From Gerris lacustris (lineage: Eukaryota > Arthropoda > Insecta > Hemiptera > Gerridae), in contig OX578276.1 in assembly GCA_951217055.1 (NCBI GenBank), forward strand, positions 36,976,205 through 37,040,204: DNA of 64,000 nt, read 5' to 3'. A program made the position numbers and the translations under genes. The notes below the pieces were generated by a model. That model searched no databases, had not been told where the DNA came from, and saw nothing but the letters and a program-made list of their open reading frames with translations. This document shows, piece by piece, positions 1 to 11,109 of the stretch. The stretch's first letter is position 1, and each line of letters starts with the position of its first letter.

Positions 1-15
1 GTGCCACCCGTCTTC

Positions 16-530
16 TCAATAACTGTGAAAAAAATCAATGAAATTCTCGCAAATCTCTGGCCCGCACTTAAGTTTACGTACCTGATGACTTGAGACATCT
101 GCTCCAAGTGGCAAGTGGCTAACATCAGGGGTACAGTCAAACATAACAGAGAAATACTTTGCTTCTCTTAAGTCACTCAGAATTTTTCCTCTTACTTTTG
201 TTGCAATGATATCCAAAAACTCGTTGGATATTGTGCGAAAAGTAGCTGACCTTTTTTTGGGTGGATTATATTGTGTTCTCGTAGTTTGGGTGTGGTATCG
301 AGAGAGTAAGTCAATGGTGTTTAAGAGCTTAAAGTAAGTCACGCTAAGAAGAAGACGATCCTCGAAAAGCACTGCCTTGATAGGCCAAATGCATAATTAC
401 ATCAATAACGGCATATAAAACTGACTTCCAGCGATTCTCTTCCTGCGATATTGGTTCCTGTAGTTCTTTGTCAATTCCTCCGTTATTTAGAGAAACCTCT
501 AATGTTTTCCAAGAACAAAAACTTTTTTTG
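16..530 (-). pseudogene. DUF4371/hAT-like transposase fragment (ZMYM1-like)
   Basis: From ~530 down to 16 the minus strand encodes pieces typical of DUF4371/ZMYM1-type hAT transposases: NNGGIDKELQEPIS, then ENRWKSVLYAVIDVI and LAYQGSAFRG, and after a frame change near 372 the block REAKYFSVMFDCTPDVSH with the family's D-CTPDVSH motif. The last open part is 118 codons (372-16). Full-length members are several hundred residues, so most of the catalytic region, including the C-terminal hAT dimerisation domain, is missing or outside the window. Frames are broken between the first and second blocks, so this is a pseudogene. Confidence 0.75.
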
Positions 531-889
531 TAGCTTAAGGATTTTCGTGTTCTGGAATTTTTTTATTTAACTTCTTTCACTGCTTTTATTTAATCCTTTC
601 CTTTCTGTGAATTATTCTATAGTAATAAAATCCTTATTCTAATCTCCTCAACCATAGCAAGTTCCTCCGTTTTACCGCCGACGGATTTATACCCCTAACC
701 GCGTTTACCTGCTCAAACCACCCACCCCCCGAGATGCAGAATATTTATAATGATATTTCTTTTTTTTTTGCGAATCTTCTTAAAACTTTCCATTAAGTTC
801 AATGCATGGGCAAACGTGAAATTACGTATACAAGGTTTTGAATAATACGGTTTTGACTTTTAATGTATTAATTCACTGTGGGTTCCAAA

Positions 890-1765
890 CATTTTTAATT
901 TTTGGCACCCCTGCAGATTTCTATTGCGCCAAAGGCGCCCTTTGCTAAACGTAACAGCTACAGCGAATACATAAATAAAATATTAATTTTATTTATCATG
1001 GAAACATTGGTTTCCAAACATTTTTAGTTTTTCGGCTGAGCCCTTGCTGATTTCCTGTTGCTCCAAGGGCGCCCTTCGTCAAATTCATTTAGTAAACTAT
1101 AATAGGTGTTTAATTAACCCATTATTTTACAAACATTTTTAATTTTTGGCGTCCTTGCCGATTCCTCTCGCTCCAAAGGCGCCCTACGTAAGACTATAAC
1201 AATAACAGCTACACGCTTTGCAAATATTAGCGAATATATTAATATTTCAGTAATTACTGGATTAATTGAGATGGGTTTCCAATCTTCTTTGATACTGGGC
1301 GCCCTCGATACTATCTGTTGTTCTAATGGCGCCCTTTGTCAAATTCATTTAGTTGACTTTAAAAGGTGTAAATTAATCCATTCAATTTGAATTATTTTCT
1401 AAATATTATGTTCCTTGGCGCCCTTGCTCCAAAGGCGCCCTACGTAGGACTATAACAATAACAGCTACACACTTCGCAAATTAGCGAATATATTAATATT
1501 TCAGTAATTACTGGATTAATTGAGATGGGTTTCCAATCTTCTTTGATACTGGGCGCCCTCGATAATATCCGTTGTTCTAATGGCACCCTTTGTCAAATTC
1601 ATTTAGTCGACTTTAAAAGGAGTAAATTAATCCATTCAATTTGAATTAGTTTTCCAATATTATGTTCCTTGGCGCTCTTGCTCCAAAGGCGCCCTACGTA
1701 AGACTATAGCAATAACAGCTACACACTTTGCAAATCTCTTTTGTTCTAATGGCGCCCTTTGGTCA
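890..1765. repeat. Diverged ~250 bp tandem repeats rich in GGCGCCCTT
   Basis: About 3.5 units, each with a 'TCCAAAGGCGCCCTACGTA' or 'GGCGCCCTTTGTCAAATTC' block, a 'CAATAACAGCTACAC' block and a 'GGATTAATTGAGATGGG' block. The units at ~1190-1440 and ~1440-1690 are the most alike. The same GGCGCC signature occurs in the terminus at 1895-1984, so these look like subterminal repeats of the hAT-like element. No protein is encoded. Confidence 0.75.
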
Positions 1766-1894
1766 AATCGTTCAAAAAATTAAAATTGGAAATGAAATAG
1801 GGAACACTTAATATTTCGTCTGGCTTCCTTTCTGGGGGCGTTTTGCGCCAATTTTAGCACTTGCACTTTATTTTTTGCAGTACAAAAAAAAAAA

Positions 1895-1984
1895 AAACAG
1901 GCTAGCTCGGCGCGGGCGCCCCCTCTAACCCGGCGCCCGGGGCAGGCTGCCCCCCCTGCCCCCCCCCCCCTAGATCCGTCACTG
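1895..1984 (-). repeat. Terminal inverted repeat candidate of the hAT-like element
   Basis: On the minus strand the sequence opens with CAGTGACGGATCTAG, then G11, CAGGGGGGGCAGCCTGCCCC and GGCGCCGGGTTAGAGGGGGC. The CAGTG start and G-rich continuation are seen; the matching left terminus is not in the window. Confidence 0.55.
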
Positions 1985-2049
1985 TGTCCATCTCTGAAGA
2001 TAAAAAGAAGAGTAAAGAAATCGCAAAGGATATTTTTCGATAAATTTCC

Positions 2050-2200
2050 AAGGTGCATGTGGAGAAACATGGAATTCACAAACATTGTTGCAAGATGGAA
2101 AGGCAGTACCCAAGACTCTAGAATTTTTAAACATTCTAGATTGTATACACAATTTGAATCGAGAGACATGGGTGGTATTCTAGTACATTTATTTATACTA
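2050..2200 (+). pseudogene. PIF/Harbinger (HARBI1-like) transposase fragment
   Basis: The frame containing ATG 2057 reads MEFTNIVARWKGSTQDSRIF and then about 17 residues to GGILV. This is the conserved HARBI1 block (usually FTDIVARWPGSxHDSRIF...GxLLGD) near the second catalytic Asp. Similarity stops at GGILV, where the family continues with a GD...Y motif, and the frame then runs into AT-rich DNA. Only ~45 residues of a ~400-residue transposase remain. The 5' side is cut about 65 bp after the hAT-like terminus. Confidence 0.75.
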
Positions 2201-2340
2201 TCATATATTAAATCCAATAATGATATTTATGTATTGTTTTGTAGATTGTGGGTAAAAAAAACAACATATTTTTATAGTATTTTATCTTTGAATTACATTT
2301 AATAATTAAAAATCACAGGGAAGTACTTGCGACCAAGTAC

Positions 2341-3205
2341 TTTTTAGGGTTTTGTAGAAGATTAAGCATGCCCGTTATGTAATTATGATTTTATTCTTCG
2401 ATCTCAAGGGTCCGGGTTCGATCCCCCGGGGGGTCACAATGTTTTTCATCGGTAATAACGACTAGAAAAATTCATTTTTTCAAACCATTTCCATCGCTTC
2501 ACCATAAGGTATAACCATGAATTATTTCGAAATTTTAGGACCACCCGTTATATAGTGGTTGGGGAGGGGGGAAATTTTTGGGGTATATTTTGACTTATAA
2601 AATTAATAAAGAATGAAAAATTTAAAAAAGCAAATATATATTTGAATCATATTCTTCACCAGCTTTTCATATGATACCCAACTCAAAATTTTTAAAAAAT
2701 AAAATTTTTGGCGCACTTCAAATTTTCGCGCCCAAAATTGGCAATTTTTTAAAATTTGGGATGAACTCCCGGAATTTTCATCGCCCCACAATAAGGCATT
2801 AGCATGAATTATTTCAAAATTTTAGCACCAGCCGAAGTATAGTGGTTGGGGAATTTTTTTTGGGTATATTTTGATTTTTTTACCCAATAAGGAATGCAAA
2901 ATTTACAAAAGCTTATATATATTTGCGTCCTACTCTTCAGCAGCTTTCATTTGATACCCCACTCGAAAATTAAAAAAAATATAAATTTTTGAGTTTACAA
3001 CATTTTTGCGAATTGCGCATGCGCATATTTAATTTTGAACTTCTGTATATTTTTCCTGTGGTTGGGTCAAAAAGTTACACCAGTATTTCAAATTTCAGCT
3101 CTTTAGCTTAAACGGTTCGGGCCCTATGAACCAAAGAGCGACGGACAGACGGACACATCACCCTCGGCATAAGGGTTTTGAGAAGAATCTACAAAACCCT
3201 AAAAA
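2341..3205. mobile_element. Non-autonomous element with TTTTTAGGGTTTTGTAGA inverted termini
   Basis: An 18 bp perfect inverted repeat (2341-2358 and 3188-3205) bounds an AT-rich, non-coding 865 bp body. Inside are two diverged copies of a block containing 'TTTCATTTGATACCCCACTC' (near 2650 and 2945). Near the right end is the sequence AGAGCGACGGACAGACGGAC. A related organisation occurs at 62129-63392. No transposase fragment was found. A B-box-like GGTTCGATCCC lies at 2415-2425. Confidence 0.75.
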
Positions 3206-3335
3206 CGAATTATTGAAGTTTGTATGGTTGTTATATTAACCATTTCTTCCTTTTTTTAAAGGTTTTTATTAACACCTTTTACAAACCCTTTTTTGTTTTG
3301 TAATATTTGACATGTTAATAAATACTAACAAATTT

Positions 3336-3435
3336 AAAAAATTAATGTTTTTTTATTTTTAAAAAATTAATGTTTTTTTATTTTTAAAAAATTAATGTTT
3401 TTTTATTTTTAAAAAATTAATGTTTTTTTATTTTT
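3336..3435. repeat. Four perfect 25 bp tandem units
   Basis: The unit AAAAAATTAATG followed by T7-A-T5 is repeated at 3336, 3361, 3386 and 3411. It is a simple AT minisatellite with no coding capacity. Confidence 0.9.
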
Positions 3436-3606
3436 TAAAAAGCAGGAATTATTTAATCTCTTAATTTAAAAATATATACGTTAATTTAAAATGATATACT
3501 TTTAAAAAATGAATTATCTACAAAAAAAATATAATTATTTGTTTACTTTGTTTTAATAAATTCAGTGCTGTTAACTATATGTAGCGGAAATCCCTGAGTT
3601 TTTGAC

Positions 3607-3763
3607 TTAGTCGCGGACTAGTTAACCTGTAGGTTAAATAAACCCGGGCTAACTTTAGTCCGAGACTAAGCTAATCCTTGTATTAAACCTTTCCTCTGAA
3701 ATCCAATATTTAACTCCGGAGTTAGTAAGTCTCGACTAACGCTAGTCGTGGACTAGTTAAACC
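3607..3763. repeat. Repeated TAGTCG(C/T)GGACTAGTTAA motif
   Basis: Two direct copies (3607-3628 and 3741-3763) flank an inverted relative, TAGTCCGAGACTAAG at ~3657. The arrangement resembles the end of a small DNA element or MITE. It lies just upstream of the Tc1/mariner relic; whether it is that element's terminus is unknown. Confidence 0.45.
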
Positions 3764-3846
3764 CTGCTTTCTGAAACCGACGCTTAAAATATATTTTAGC
3801 CGAGGTAAGGTAATTTGATTTTCTATCTAATAAATTATTAGTTACA

Positions 3847-4833
3847 ATGCATTTGACTAATCAAGAAAGGATTACTCTACTTATGATAAAAAAAAGGGTA
3901 TAGAGATAGAGTATGAAGTTAGGAAGTAGTTGCTTCTTTATTTATTAATATGTTTCCTAACAGAGATCCTATATCAATGGATGAGAATGGTTTAGCTATT
4001 CTGCAATCTTTCATTGAAAACCCACTGTTTTGTTAGAAGGGCTTCAATTTATATTGACCTAAGCACTCGTTCTGTCAGTAGATTTCTTAAAAACTCTAAC
4101 CACCATCCATTTAAAGTAGAGTTGATCCAAGAACTTAATGAAAATAACTATTTTAAAACGGGTAGAATTTAGTGAAACACTTATGGAACAAATAGATGAT
4201 GATAAAAACCATTTGAAAATAATGGTCTTCTCTGACGAAGCAACTTTCATGTTAAAAGGATGGGTAAATCGTCATAACTGCAGGTACTGGAGTGACGAGA
4301 AGCCCAGCTGGACGAGGGAGTATCATACCAAAACTCCACAAAAAGTTAATATTTGGGCAGGTATTATCGATGATAAAATTATTGGTCTTTTTTTTATAGA
4401 TGAAAATCCCACTGCTGATATTTATGAACATTTATTAAGGAATGAAGGGGTCCCGACATTAAGAAACAGCACTGTTATCAACAATGTTTGGTTTCAACAA
4501 GATGGGGGCATCCCCCATTTTAGTCGCTCTGTTAGGATATATTTGGATGAAGTTTTCCCTAAAAGATGGATAGGCCGAGGAGGACCTATACAGTAGTCGC
4601 CATCGAGGTCTCCTGATTTGACCCTTCTAGATTATTTCTATAGGGTGCACTTTAAGTCTAAAGTGTATGAATCTAAACCAGAGAACATAGATGAACTAAA
4701 GAGGAGGATCATCGATGAAACTAATCTAATAACACCACAGATGTTAACTAATGTAATTTCTTCATTTTACGACCGTCTGTGTTACTGTCAACAAGTAAAT
4801 GGCAAACAATTCGCACACTTTTTTTTTAGATAG
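3847..4833 (+). pseudogene. Tc1/mariner-type transposase pseudogene
   Basis: An almost full-length reading (~330 residues) can be followed through several frame breaks. It starts at ATG 3847 with an HTH-type start (LTNQERITLLM), then FPNRDPISM and HPFKVELIQELNENNYF. The DDE_3-like core opens at ATG 4138: FSDEATF (first catalytic Asp codon at 4234), VNRHNCRYWSDEKPSW, WFQQDGG with the second Asp, FPKRWIGRGGPIQ, then RSPDLTLLDYF with the third acidic residue. The Trp codon expected after GGPI-Q is TAG (4594-4596), a single nonsense change, after which the frame continues to the natural end at 4833. Frameshifts occur near 3900 and 4170. Confidence 0.85.
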
Positions 4834-5885
4834 TTTTATTCTTTTCTACGCCTATAATTATAAATTGTTACAAGTAAATAATTTATTTTTTTATCACAAT
4901 TTAGTTTTTATTTTATTTATTCATGTTGTAATAACTTTTATGTATTATTTTATTCACAAAAATACAATCTTTATTTAATAAAAAAAAAACCCTTAAATGT
5001 AACCGTAATAATGCCAAAAGAGAGTTGTGTATTTGTTTACATTTCGAGTTAAATTTGTTTGATTGATTAAACATTAAAATTGTATTAAGGTAAGAACTCT
5101 TGTGATACATTTTTGTAAAGGGGAGTTTGAAACCAGAGTATGTTACTTTTCTTTTGCATCTTTAAAATGGCGGTTGATGAAAATTTCAAAATTGCCATTT
5201 TCAGCCCTTGATTGCTGCTAAAGTAAGGCGTTAAGAAAAATATTCATTCTATTTTAAACCCTTTTAAATTGGTTTAAATAAATATTTTTAATTAAATTTT
5301 CGTTTGCGAAAGTAAAATGACTATGTGCGTTGCTATAGCAACCAAATAAAAATTAACTTAAACATTTGGAAAGAATAGCGTTGAATTTTAATTTTTTTTT
5401 ACCCTAAAATAAGACAAAATTACTATTGCATTTCTTCCACTAAAACCTTTACTTTGGCCGTAATCAAACGGCAAAAATGTCACTTTTGTAATTACTGGTC
5501 ACCATTTTGAAACGGCGAAAGATAAAAAGTTCTGGTTTGCGGCAAATGTTTTCTTTTTTCAAGGCCTTTCCAAATATTTATCACAGTATAGGGGTTCCAA
5601 TTTGAAATTTTAATGTTGAATCCATTTTCCTAATTAATACGGCGGAAAAAACATATTGAACTAAAAATTTAAACAAATACACAACATTGATTTTTTTTTT
5701 CGATGGGTATTGTTTTGTTTATTATTAAATTTGTTTTTATTTGTTAGCAATTTTTTTGTTTTGTTTTTTTTTCTCTTAAAGGGGAAATCTTAGTGTATGT
5801 TTGTACTTTTTTTAGTTGTAGCTCAACTTTATTATAATTTTTCTGTTAACAAACCGCAGTTTGATATCTCAAATATTAACGGAGA
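4834..5885. other. AT-rich spacer
   Basis: About 1.05 kb of AT-rich sequence downstream of the Tc1/mariner relic. I see short poly-A and poly-T tracts but no supported gene, RNA or clear repeat. Confidence 0.6.
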
Positions 5886-6272
5886 TTTTTTATTTTATTT
5901 ATTTTTATTTTTTTTATTCCGGGGGGCTTTTACGCCCGAAGACATAGGCCACTTAGGTGGGCCCATTGAACAAACCCGGGTTAGAAACCTAACTTCTTCA
6001 CATTAGAGTGAAGTGTCTGGTCGTTAACCATGACTCTCTTTCGATGTGAATCAAACTGAGAGTGTATTCCATGGTTTCCAGGCCGAAACCTGGTGGCGCT
6101 ACTCTTTCGAGCAGCTACCCATTTATTTAAACAATGCTGGGTGAACATTGAGCGGGGGGCTTGGTCCGGGAATCGAACCCAGAGCTGCGGTAACGATCTG
6201 ACTCGGCTCGATGCTGCTTAACTTGCCTTATCGCAAGTCATGCGCTCTAGCCTCCGAGCCACCCAGGCCCCC
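5886..6272 (-). mobile_element. tRNA-derived SINE
   Basis: On the minus strand the element starts at 6272 with GGGGGCCTGGGTGGCTCGGA, containing a Pol III A-box-like GGTGGCTCGGAGG. It carries the B-box GGTTCGATTCC on the complement of 6169-6179 and a 210 bp tRNA-unrelated body. The end is an A/T-rich tail of A- and TAAAA-type runs at 5886-5917. Head, spacing and tail match tRNA-derived SINEs. I could not identify target-site duplications. Confidence 0.85.
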
Positions 6273-7020
6273 ATCAAACTGGGTGAGACTGTTACTGCTA
6301 CCAGCGATTTAAACTTTCAAACTGTCCATTCTCGTCGCCTTAAATCAGGGACCAACTGGTTTAGATAGACAAAAAACAACCCTCAATCGACCAAGGTCAA
6401 TTCTGATCTAGTTTTCTTTTGTTATTTTCTCGTTTTCAACTTTACAATCACACTTTGTTGATTTGAATATAATATTTAGACCCGTTGGTAGCCTTCAAAT
6501 TATCTAGATTTCTTTTCTTTATTTAGTCTGTAAGTTATCAATTGTTTTATCTATTTACTAGATTCTTTCTTCATTATAAATTGTTCTTTTACCAATTTTA
6601 TTGGCATAATAGGTTAAGTTTAAATATTTAAATTTAATTTTCTTTGTTTGACGAAGGTATCTTACTTTATTTGGAAGATTTGTTTTTTATTTTCTTTTTT
6701 GATTCCTATATTTATTTTTATTTTTTTGTTATGTTTGTATTGTTTTCACTTTTTTTCTATTTTTCGGTATGACAGATCACGTCCAATCAACTTACCATCA
6801 GAAGTTGAAGCAGGTGGAAACACCTGCCCAGAAGAAGAGAAGAGAGGGGGGAGGAGGAGACCCCTTCACCTCCCCCCCTATGACCTACGACCCTAACCTA
6901 CGACTTATTTGTTCAATAACTAAATAATATTTTTACTTATCAATTTGTAAAATAATTAAATCTTTTGATTTTATATTTCCTGAGTGAAAAGTAATAATCT
7001 ATTATTACCTACCTTTAAGT
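6273..7020. other. Low-complexity AT-rich spacer with a short purine-rich ORF
   Basis: Mostly T-rich. A 49-codon frame from ATG 6769 contains a Lys/Arg-rich stretch (QKKRREGGGGD). It resembles no family I recognise and is not called as a gene. Confidence 0.5.
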
Positions 7021-7029
7021 GCAGAGATG

Positions 7030-7262
7030 GAGAGGAAATATTGAAATTAATGCTGCTCAATTGGGATGGAAAGTCGAAAATGAATCATTATTACCAGTAA
7101 CATCAAATAAAGAGGTAGCTCCCCCATGAAATCTTAAAACAAATTTCATGCAAATGCAAAAGTTCGTGTACAAGGTAGATGTGATAGTAAAAACGCAGGA
7201 TTTACGTGTTCAGCCCTGTGCAAATATTGTGCTGGGTCGTCGTCATGTGGAAATTTGGAATT
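7030..7262 (+). pseudogene. Cys-rich C-terminal tail of an uncharacterised transposon-linked protein
   Basis: One frame reads INAAQLGWKVENESLLPVT and VAPP, and after frame changes QISCKCKSSCTR and CDSKNAGFTCSALCKYC-AG-SSSCGN. The order LGW...LLPVT...AP..LLK, then C-K-C...C...C-x-C-KNAGF-x-C-x3-C-x2-C-x-G-x3-C-x-N, is the tail of large uncharacterised proteins that I know as multicopy in insect genomes. Related remnants lie at 16895-17460 (the same tail) and 49230-49850 (middle of the same kind of protein). At least two frameshifts and a stop occur in 230 bp. Confidence 0.6.
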
Positions 7263-7901
7263 TCATCACAATGAGGAACTCATTGATGAAATGGTGTTCT
7301 AATTATTCAATTAGATTTTATTTACTACATTTAATTTTTCATTCGTTTATATTTCCTCTCTTTTTTTGTATTTTCTTTTCTTTTTTTTATTAATTTTCAT
7401 ATATTCTTTAATTAATAATAATATAACAACTAATATAATAGGAATATATTATAATAATTATAAATAAATAATAATAATCATTAAACTACTTCAACAACAG
7501 GTTAAAAGACTGTAATTTGAGGTTTTTTCTTATAATTTGATATTTTTTTCCTTAATTGTCTTTATATTTTGTTGGCAATCGATTCGTGCAATCGTTTGGA
7601 ACACTAAAGTAATAGGAGTTAGTGTACTAAAGTATGGAACACTAACAGGTTAATATTAGTAACCTTTATATTAACCATTAACCATAATTGTAATAAGTCT
7701 CTTCCATAGTTCACACTTTTTTTCTATCGTTTTTCTTTTGGTAATAAAATAAAAATAAAATTATATATATATTACTAATAACTACTATACTAGTGATATG
7801 ACATTATGAAGCGTGGCATGATGATGCGTGACGTGACATCAGTGTAGCTGCAGTACATACAAAATTTGCAAAATCAACACCGCACACTTTTCTCATGTGA
7901 T

Positions 7902-7921
7902 ATCATGTCACGTGACATGAT
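7902..7921. other. 20 bp perfect palindrome centred on CACGTG
   Basis: ATCATGTCACGTGACATGAT is exactly self-complementary and contains an E-box hexamer. Neighbouring sequence (7797-7930) is rich in CATGA, GTGAC and CGTGACATG variants, so it may belong to a MITE terminus. Function unknown. Confidence 0.6.
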
Positions 7922-7974
7922 GGACATGAGCGGTGGGTAAAGATCAAAGCCCAAGTAGAAGAAAATGGTCGAAA

Positions 7975-8405
7975 GAAAATGAGCCAAAAAGAGAATGTAG
8001 ATTGCCCCAATATTGTTCTGGAGTATAACAGTTACATGGGGGGGGGGGGGGGGGCGTAGACAAAAGTGACATGCTAGTTGCTCTGTATAAGACTTCTTTA
8101 CGTACCTATAAATGGTACATGAATAGTTTCGCTCATATTTTAGATCTAGCTTTGTACAATGGGTGGATATTGTACAAAAGGGACAATCCCACTGAGAGTA
8201 AAAGGAAGCCAAATAGTAAACCTCCACCTGCTTTAATAGATGAAGAAGTAAGCTATGACGGTGTAGAGCACTTTCCAAAATTTGGGGATAAGGGCAGATG
8301 CTGAAACCGTCAAGTAGGGCAAACCGCCGTTCATTGCATAAAATGCAAGGTAAGGATATGTTTTGGCCAAAGAAAAAATGTTTTTACGACTTTCACCACA
8401 AAGAC
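7975..8405 (+). pseudogene. piggyBac transposase C-terminal fragment
   Basis: The frame gives VDCPNIVLEYNSYMGG, the piggyBac YNxxMGGVDxxD block. It is interrupted by a run of 16 G (8039-8054) that shifts frame before VDKSDMLVALYKTSL (from 8056). Next come YKWYMNSFAHILDLALYNGW and ILYKR, then YDGVEHFPKFGDKGRC. After a stop and small shifts the Cys-rich C-terminus follows, with CIKCKVRICF and KKCFYDFH. The acidic residue in GGVD is typically one of the family's catalytic residues. About 140 residues of ~550 remain. Confidence 0.85.
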
Positions 8406-8896
8406 AATTTATCTGTGAACTAGTATAACATAAATAAATATTAAGTTTTTTCAGCCCCCATCTTTTTCAGTTCTGCAACCTGCATAGACGGCTGGGGATG
8501 TGGTTTGTGCCCGATGTATCTCTCAATATACGGGTATAAAAAGTTAAGTGCCCAATGTTCGTCCAGGATACATATTTTTGAAATGGTGTTTAACAAAAAA
8601 GATGTTGCTTTTTTTTTTCGTCATACATGGCTTATTAGACCTCCGACACAGAGGTAGAGGTATATGTGGTTGAAATCACAGTGGTTCAAAAATATGCATG
8701 CTTGGGTAAAAGAGGAATATAGTAGTCTAATAATTGTTTTTATACATGGTTTCCTTCCATTCTTCTTTTGAGATGGCCAAAAGGTGCAAAACAATTATTA
8801 TTGTATATGACTGTATATGTTTTTTGGGTTATATTATCAAGGATTATAAAAGTACCTTATATAAACAATAGCAATTCTAATGTCATTTATAGTTTA
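8406..8896. other. Spacer of unknown origin
   Basis: Roughly 490 bp downstream of the piggyBac fragment, with a T-rich tract near 8610. No ORF, inverted repeat or RNA that I can support; it may include the piggyBac 3' end. Confidence 0.4.
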
Positions 8897-10319
8897 AATG
8901 AATAGAATAGAATAGAAACACATTTTTATTTCAATTAAAATTAAAAGATTCATAACTGTATGAATAAGTATAAATGTGAACAACTTTGGTGAATTGACAC
9001 CGTTAAGTGGGTTGGCAAACCTTACAAAAATATAATACAGATTTCCTCATTCTAACTAATAGATAATACAGATAATTAAAATTGTTAATCAATATTTACA
9101 TTAACAAGTAGTAAATTTAAGAAAATTATTTTTAGTTACAATTTATTTATTTATTTTTTCTTTCTTTTTTATCAAAATTAAGAAGTAGACAAATATTTTT
9201 AGTTACACATTGGTAACAATATAAGTAAGAAAATTATAATGTTACTTATATTTTTATAATCAAAATTAAGAAGCAGAGAAATTAGGAAGAGATATTTTCT
9301 GTTACAGATTGGTAGCATATAAGTAAGAAAATTATAATGCTACTTATTAGGTATTATTATTTTTTTTATTTTTTTTTATTTACAAACTATTAACTAACTT
9401 ATCAACTATTTATTTAATTGTCATCATTTAATCATTTAATTAATTATTATTTTGTCTATATAATAAATAATGAGTAGAGAGAAAACAGAAAAGGGATGAG
9501 AACAAAGATAAAATAAAAATAATAACTTCTTAACATGCAAAAACTTTTAACTTATTCCCAATTCCATTCTTGTACTAACGAGTACCTGTCTCCAAGCTAC
9601 CCTTGCAAAATTTACTAGGCTTTTCCATTGGTTACCATTAAGTAATTGGATAAAATCCTCATAATTATACTCTCTAACCCCTAAATGAGCTATCCTGAAT
9701 TCATTCAAGACACAACATTTAGCTATAAAGTGATAAGTGTCCTTATGTCTCTACTATTACATAAAGGACATAATCTTTGATTACCAACTCTCCATGCTTT
9801 ATTATTTAGGTACAAAAGACATCCACGTATCTTGCAGACCCATGAGACTTCTGTAGGTGTTAAGTTTTTATTTTTTATGTAATTATCTTTTAGTTCCTCA
9901 GGTTTGATTAAAGATTTAAAATGACAGTGAAAATTGGACTTACCACTTTCCTCTATATACTTTATAGAGTCGCTCCCCTATCAACTTCTTTTACTATTTG
10001 TTCTAACTGGGGTTTCAATTTTTTAGAATTAAGCCATTCTAGGGAAATGTTATAATTTTTGGCTAGTTGATTCCATTCTTTTGCCCAGCTAATACCTTTG
10101 TTTATTATTTCATAAGCTGATATTTTGGTCAACCTATTATCTGGGTGCTCTCCTAACACTTTGAGTAGATAATTTTTTTTGCAGATTGAGTGTATATGAG
10201 TGCAAGGAAGTACAACCAGTCTCTAGGTAAATAACATATGAAGATGAATTTTCTGGTAAAAAAAGAGCTTTTTTAATAAAATATCTGTTAAAGGGGGATT
10301 TGTTTGCCCGTACTATCAT
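8897..10319 (-). pseudogene. LINE ORF2 C-terminus and 3' UTR, minus strand
   Basis: From 10319 downwards the frame encodes KKALFLPENSSSYVIYLETG and then, in another frame, LLKVLGEHPDNRLTKISAYE. It continues with NLTPTEVSWVCKIRGCLLYL, CPLCNS and a shifted YHFIAKCCVLNEFR. The CxLC...H...C tail after a late conserved domain is typical of insect LINE ORF2 C-termini. From about 9540 to 8921 there is AT-rich 3' UTR with two ~115-130 bp diverged tandem units (9100-9350). It ends at a short AATAG microsatellite (8899-8918), the expected simple-repeat tail. Several frameshifts. Confidence 0.75.
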
Positions 10320-11109
10320 AAAACCTCCGAACTCTCAAAAACTCTTTACTACGACTACGTGATACTGGGACCAACGGTATCACAGAAAGTATTAAAATCT
10401 ACCTACTATAGTTTAAATGAAACAATAAATATATTTATTTTGACATATTATCTGATTTATTCAATTAATATTGTGTAAGGCAATTTACTGGAGCCGTGGC
10501 AACTTTCCTATAAACATACCAGATCTTATAAAGTACACTGTTCATGCAATAGCTGGCTCCTATACAATTATAAAAAATTTAAAAACCCGGGATAATTATT
10601 AATTAACGAAATAATCTGGGTTTAATGTTTGTTTATATTTGGTAAGTGTTGGAGACCACCAGTAGTTTATTTTATCTTATTTTTTATACTGTATTATTTT
10701 CTTTTACTGACCGAACCGCTTCGCTTGAAGCTCGCTCACGGACACGTTCACGTGTCTCCATACAAATTTAACATGTTCCACTATTACACTCATTAACTTA
10801 GTCATTTTAACCATTTAAGTTAGTCTCAGGGCCCCACTTTTTTTTTTAATATACATTTTTTTCTATAAAAAATTATGAAATTCCTTTGTCCCAAAAAGCA
10901 TATTGGACTCAATATCTCTTTGTCTTAATAGGTAGTTGAGCTGAGAGATATAAAATCTTCTATATAATATTTCCTATATAAAATAGGGGCCCTTTTCTAT
11001 AAGTGTCCATTAAAGCATAAACAATGTTTTGTTTTACATATATTATGAAATAATTATATGGTTTAAAAAAAAAATATGCCCATTTATGTTTCTTTTCTTT
11101 TACGTCCAG
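10320..11109. other. Spacer between LINE and Helitron 1
   Basis: AT-rich with a GC-richer stretch at 10708-10765 (GCTTCGCTTGAAGCTCGCTC and CACGTTCACGTG). No gene or RNA is supported. The 5' terminus of Helitron 1 may lie here but cannot be placed by eye. Confidence 0.4.

Larger units (their letters stand above)
1..1984 (-). mobile_element. 5' portion of a hAT-like (DUF4371/ZMYM1-type) DNA transposon
   Basis: Read on the minus strand, the element appears to begin at 1984 with CAGTGACGGATCTAG followed by long G/C runs, a terminus style I associate with insect hAT elements. It passes through GGCGCC-rich tandem repeats and reaches a DUF4371-like transposase remnant at 16-530; the other end lies outside the window. 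Just outside the terminus, from about 2050, a PIF/Harbinger transposase relic starts on the opposite strand, which suggests insertion next to or into it. The terminus and protein fragment are seen; that they belong to one element is inferred from order and strand. Confidence 0.6.

Noticed and set aside
1780..2217. 145-codon minus-strand ORF
   Set aside because: It crosses the hAT-like terminus and a Harbinger relic coded on the other strand; its Gly/Arg run is translation of the G/C-rich terminus.
2405..2440. tRNA gene suggested by CCGGGTTCGATCC
   Set aside because: Only a B-box/T-arm-like word is present; no A-box, anticodon arm or paired acceptor stem could be drawn.
6769..6918. Short Lys/Arg-rich ORF as a gene start
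   Set aside because: Only 49 codons, ending in low-complexity purine/C-rich sequence, with no recognisable family.
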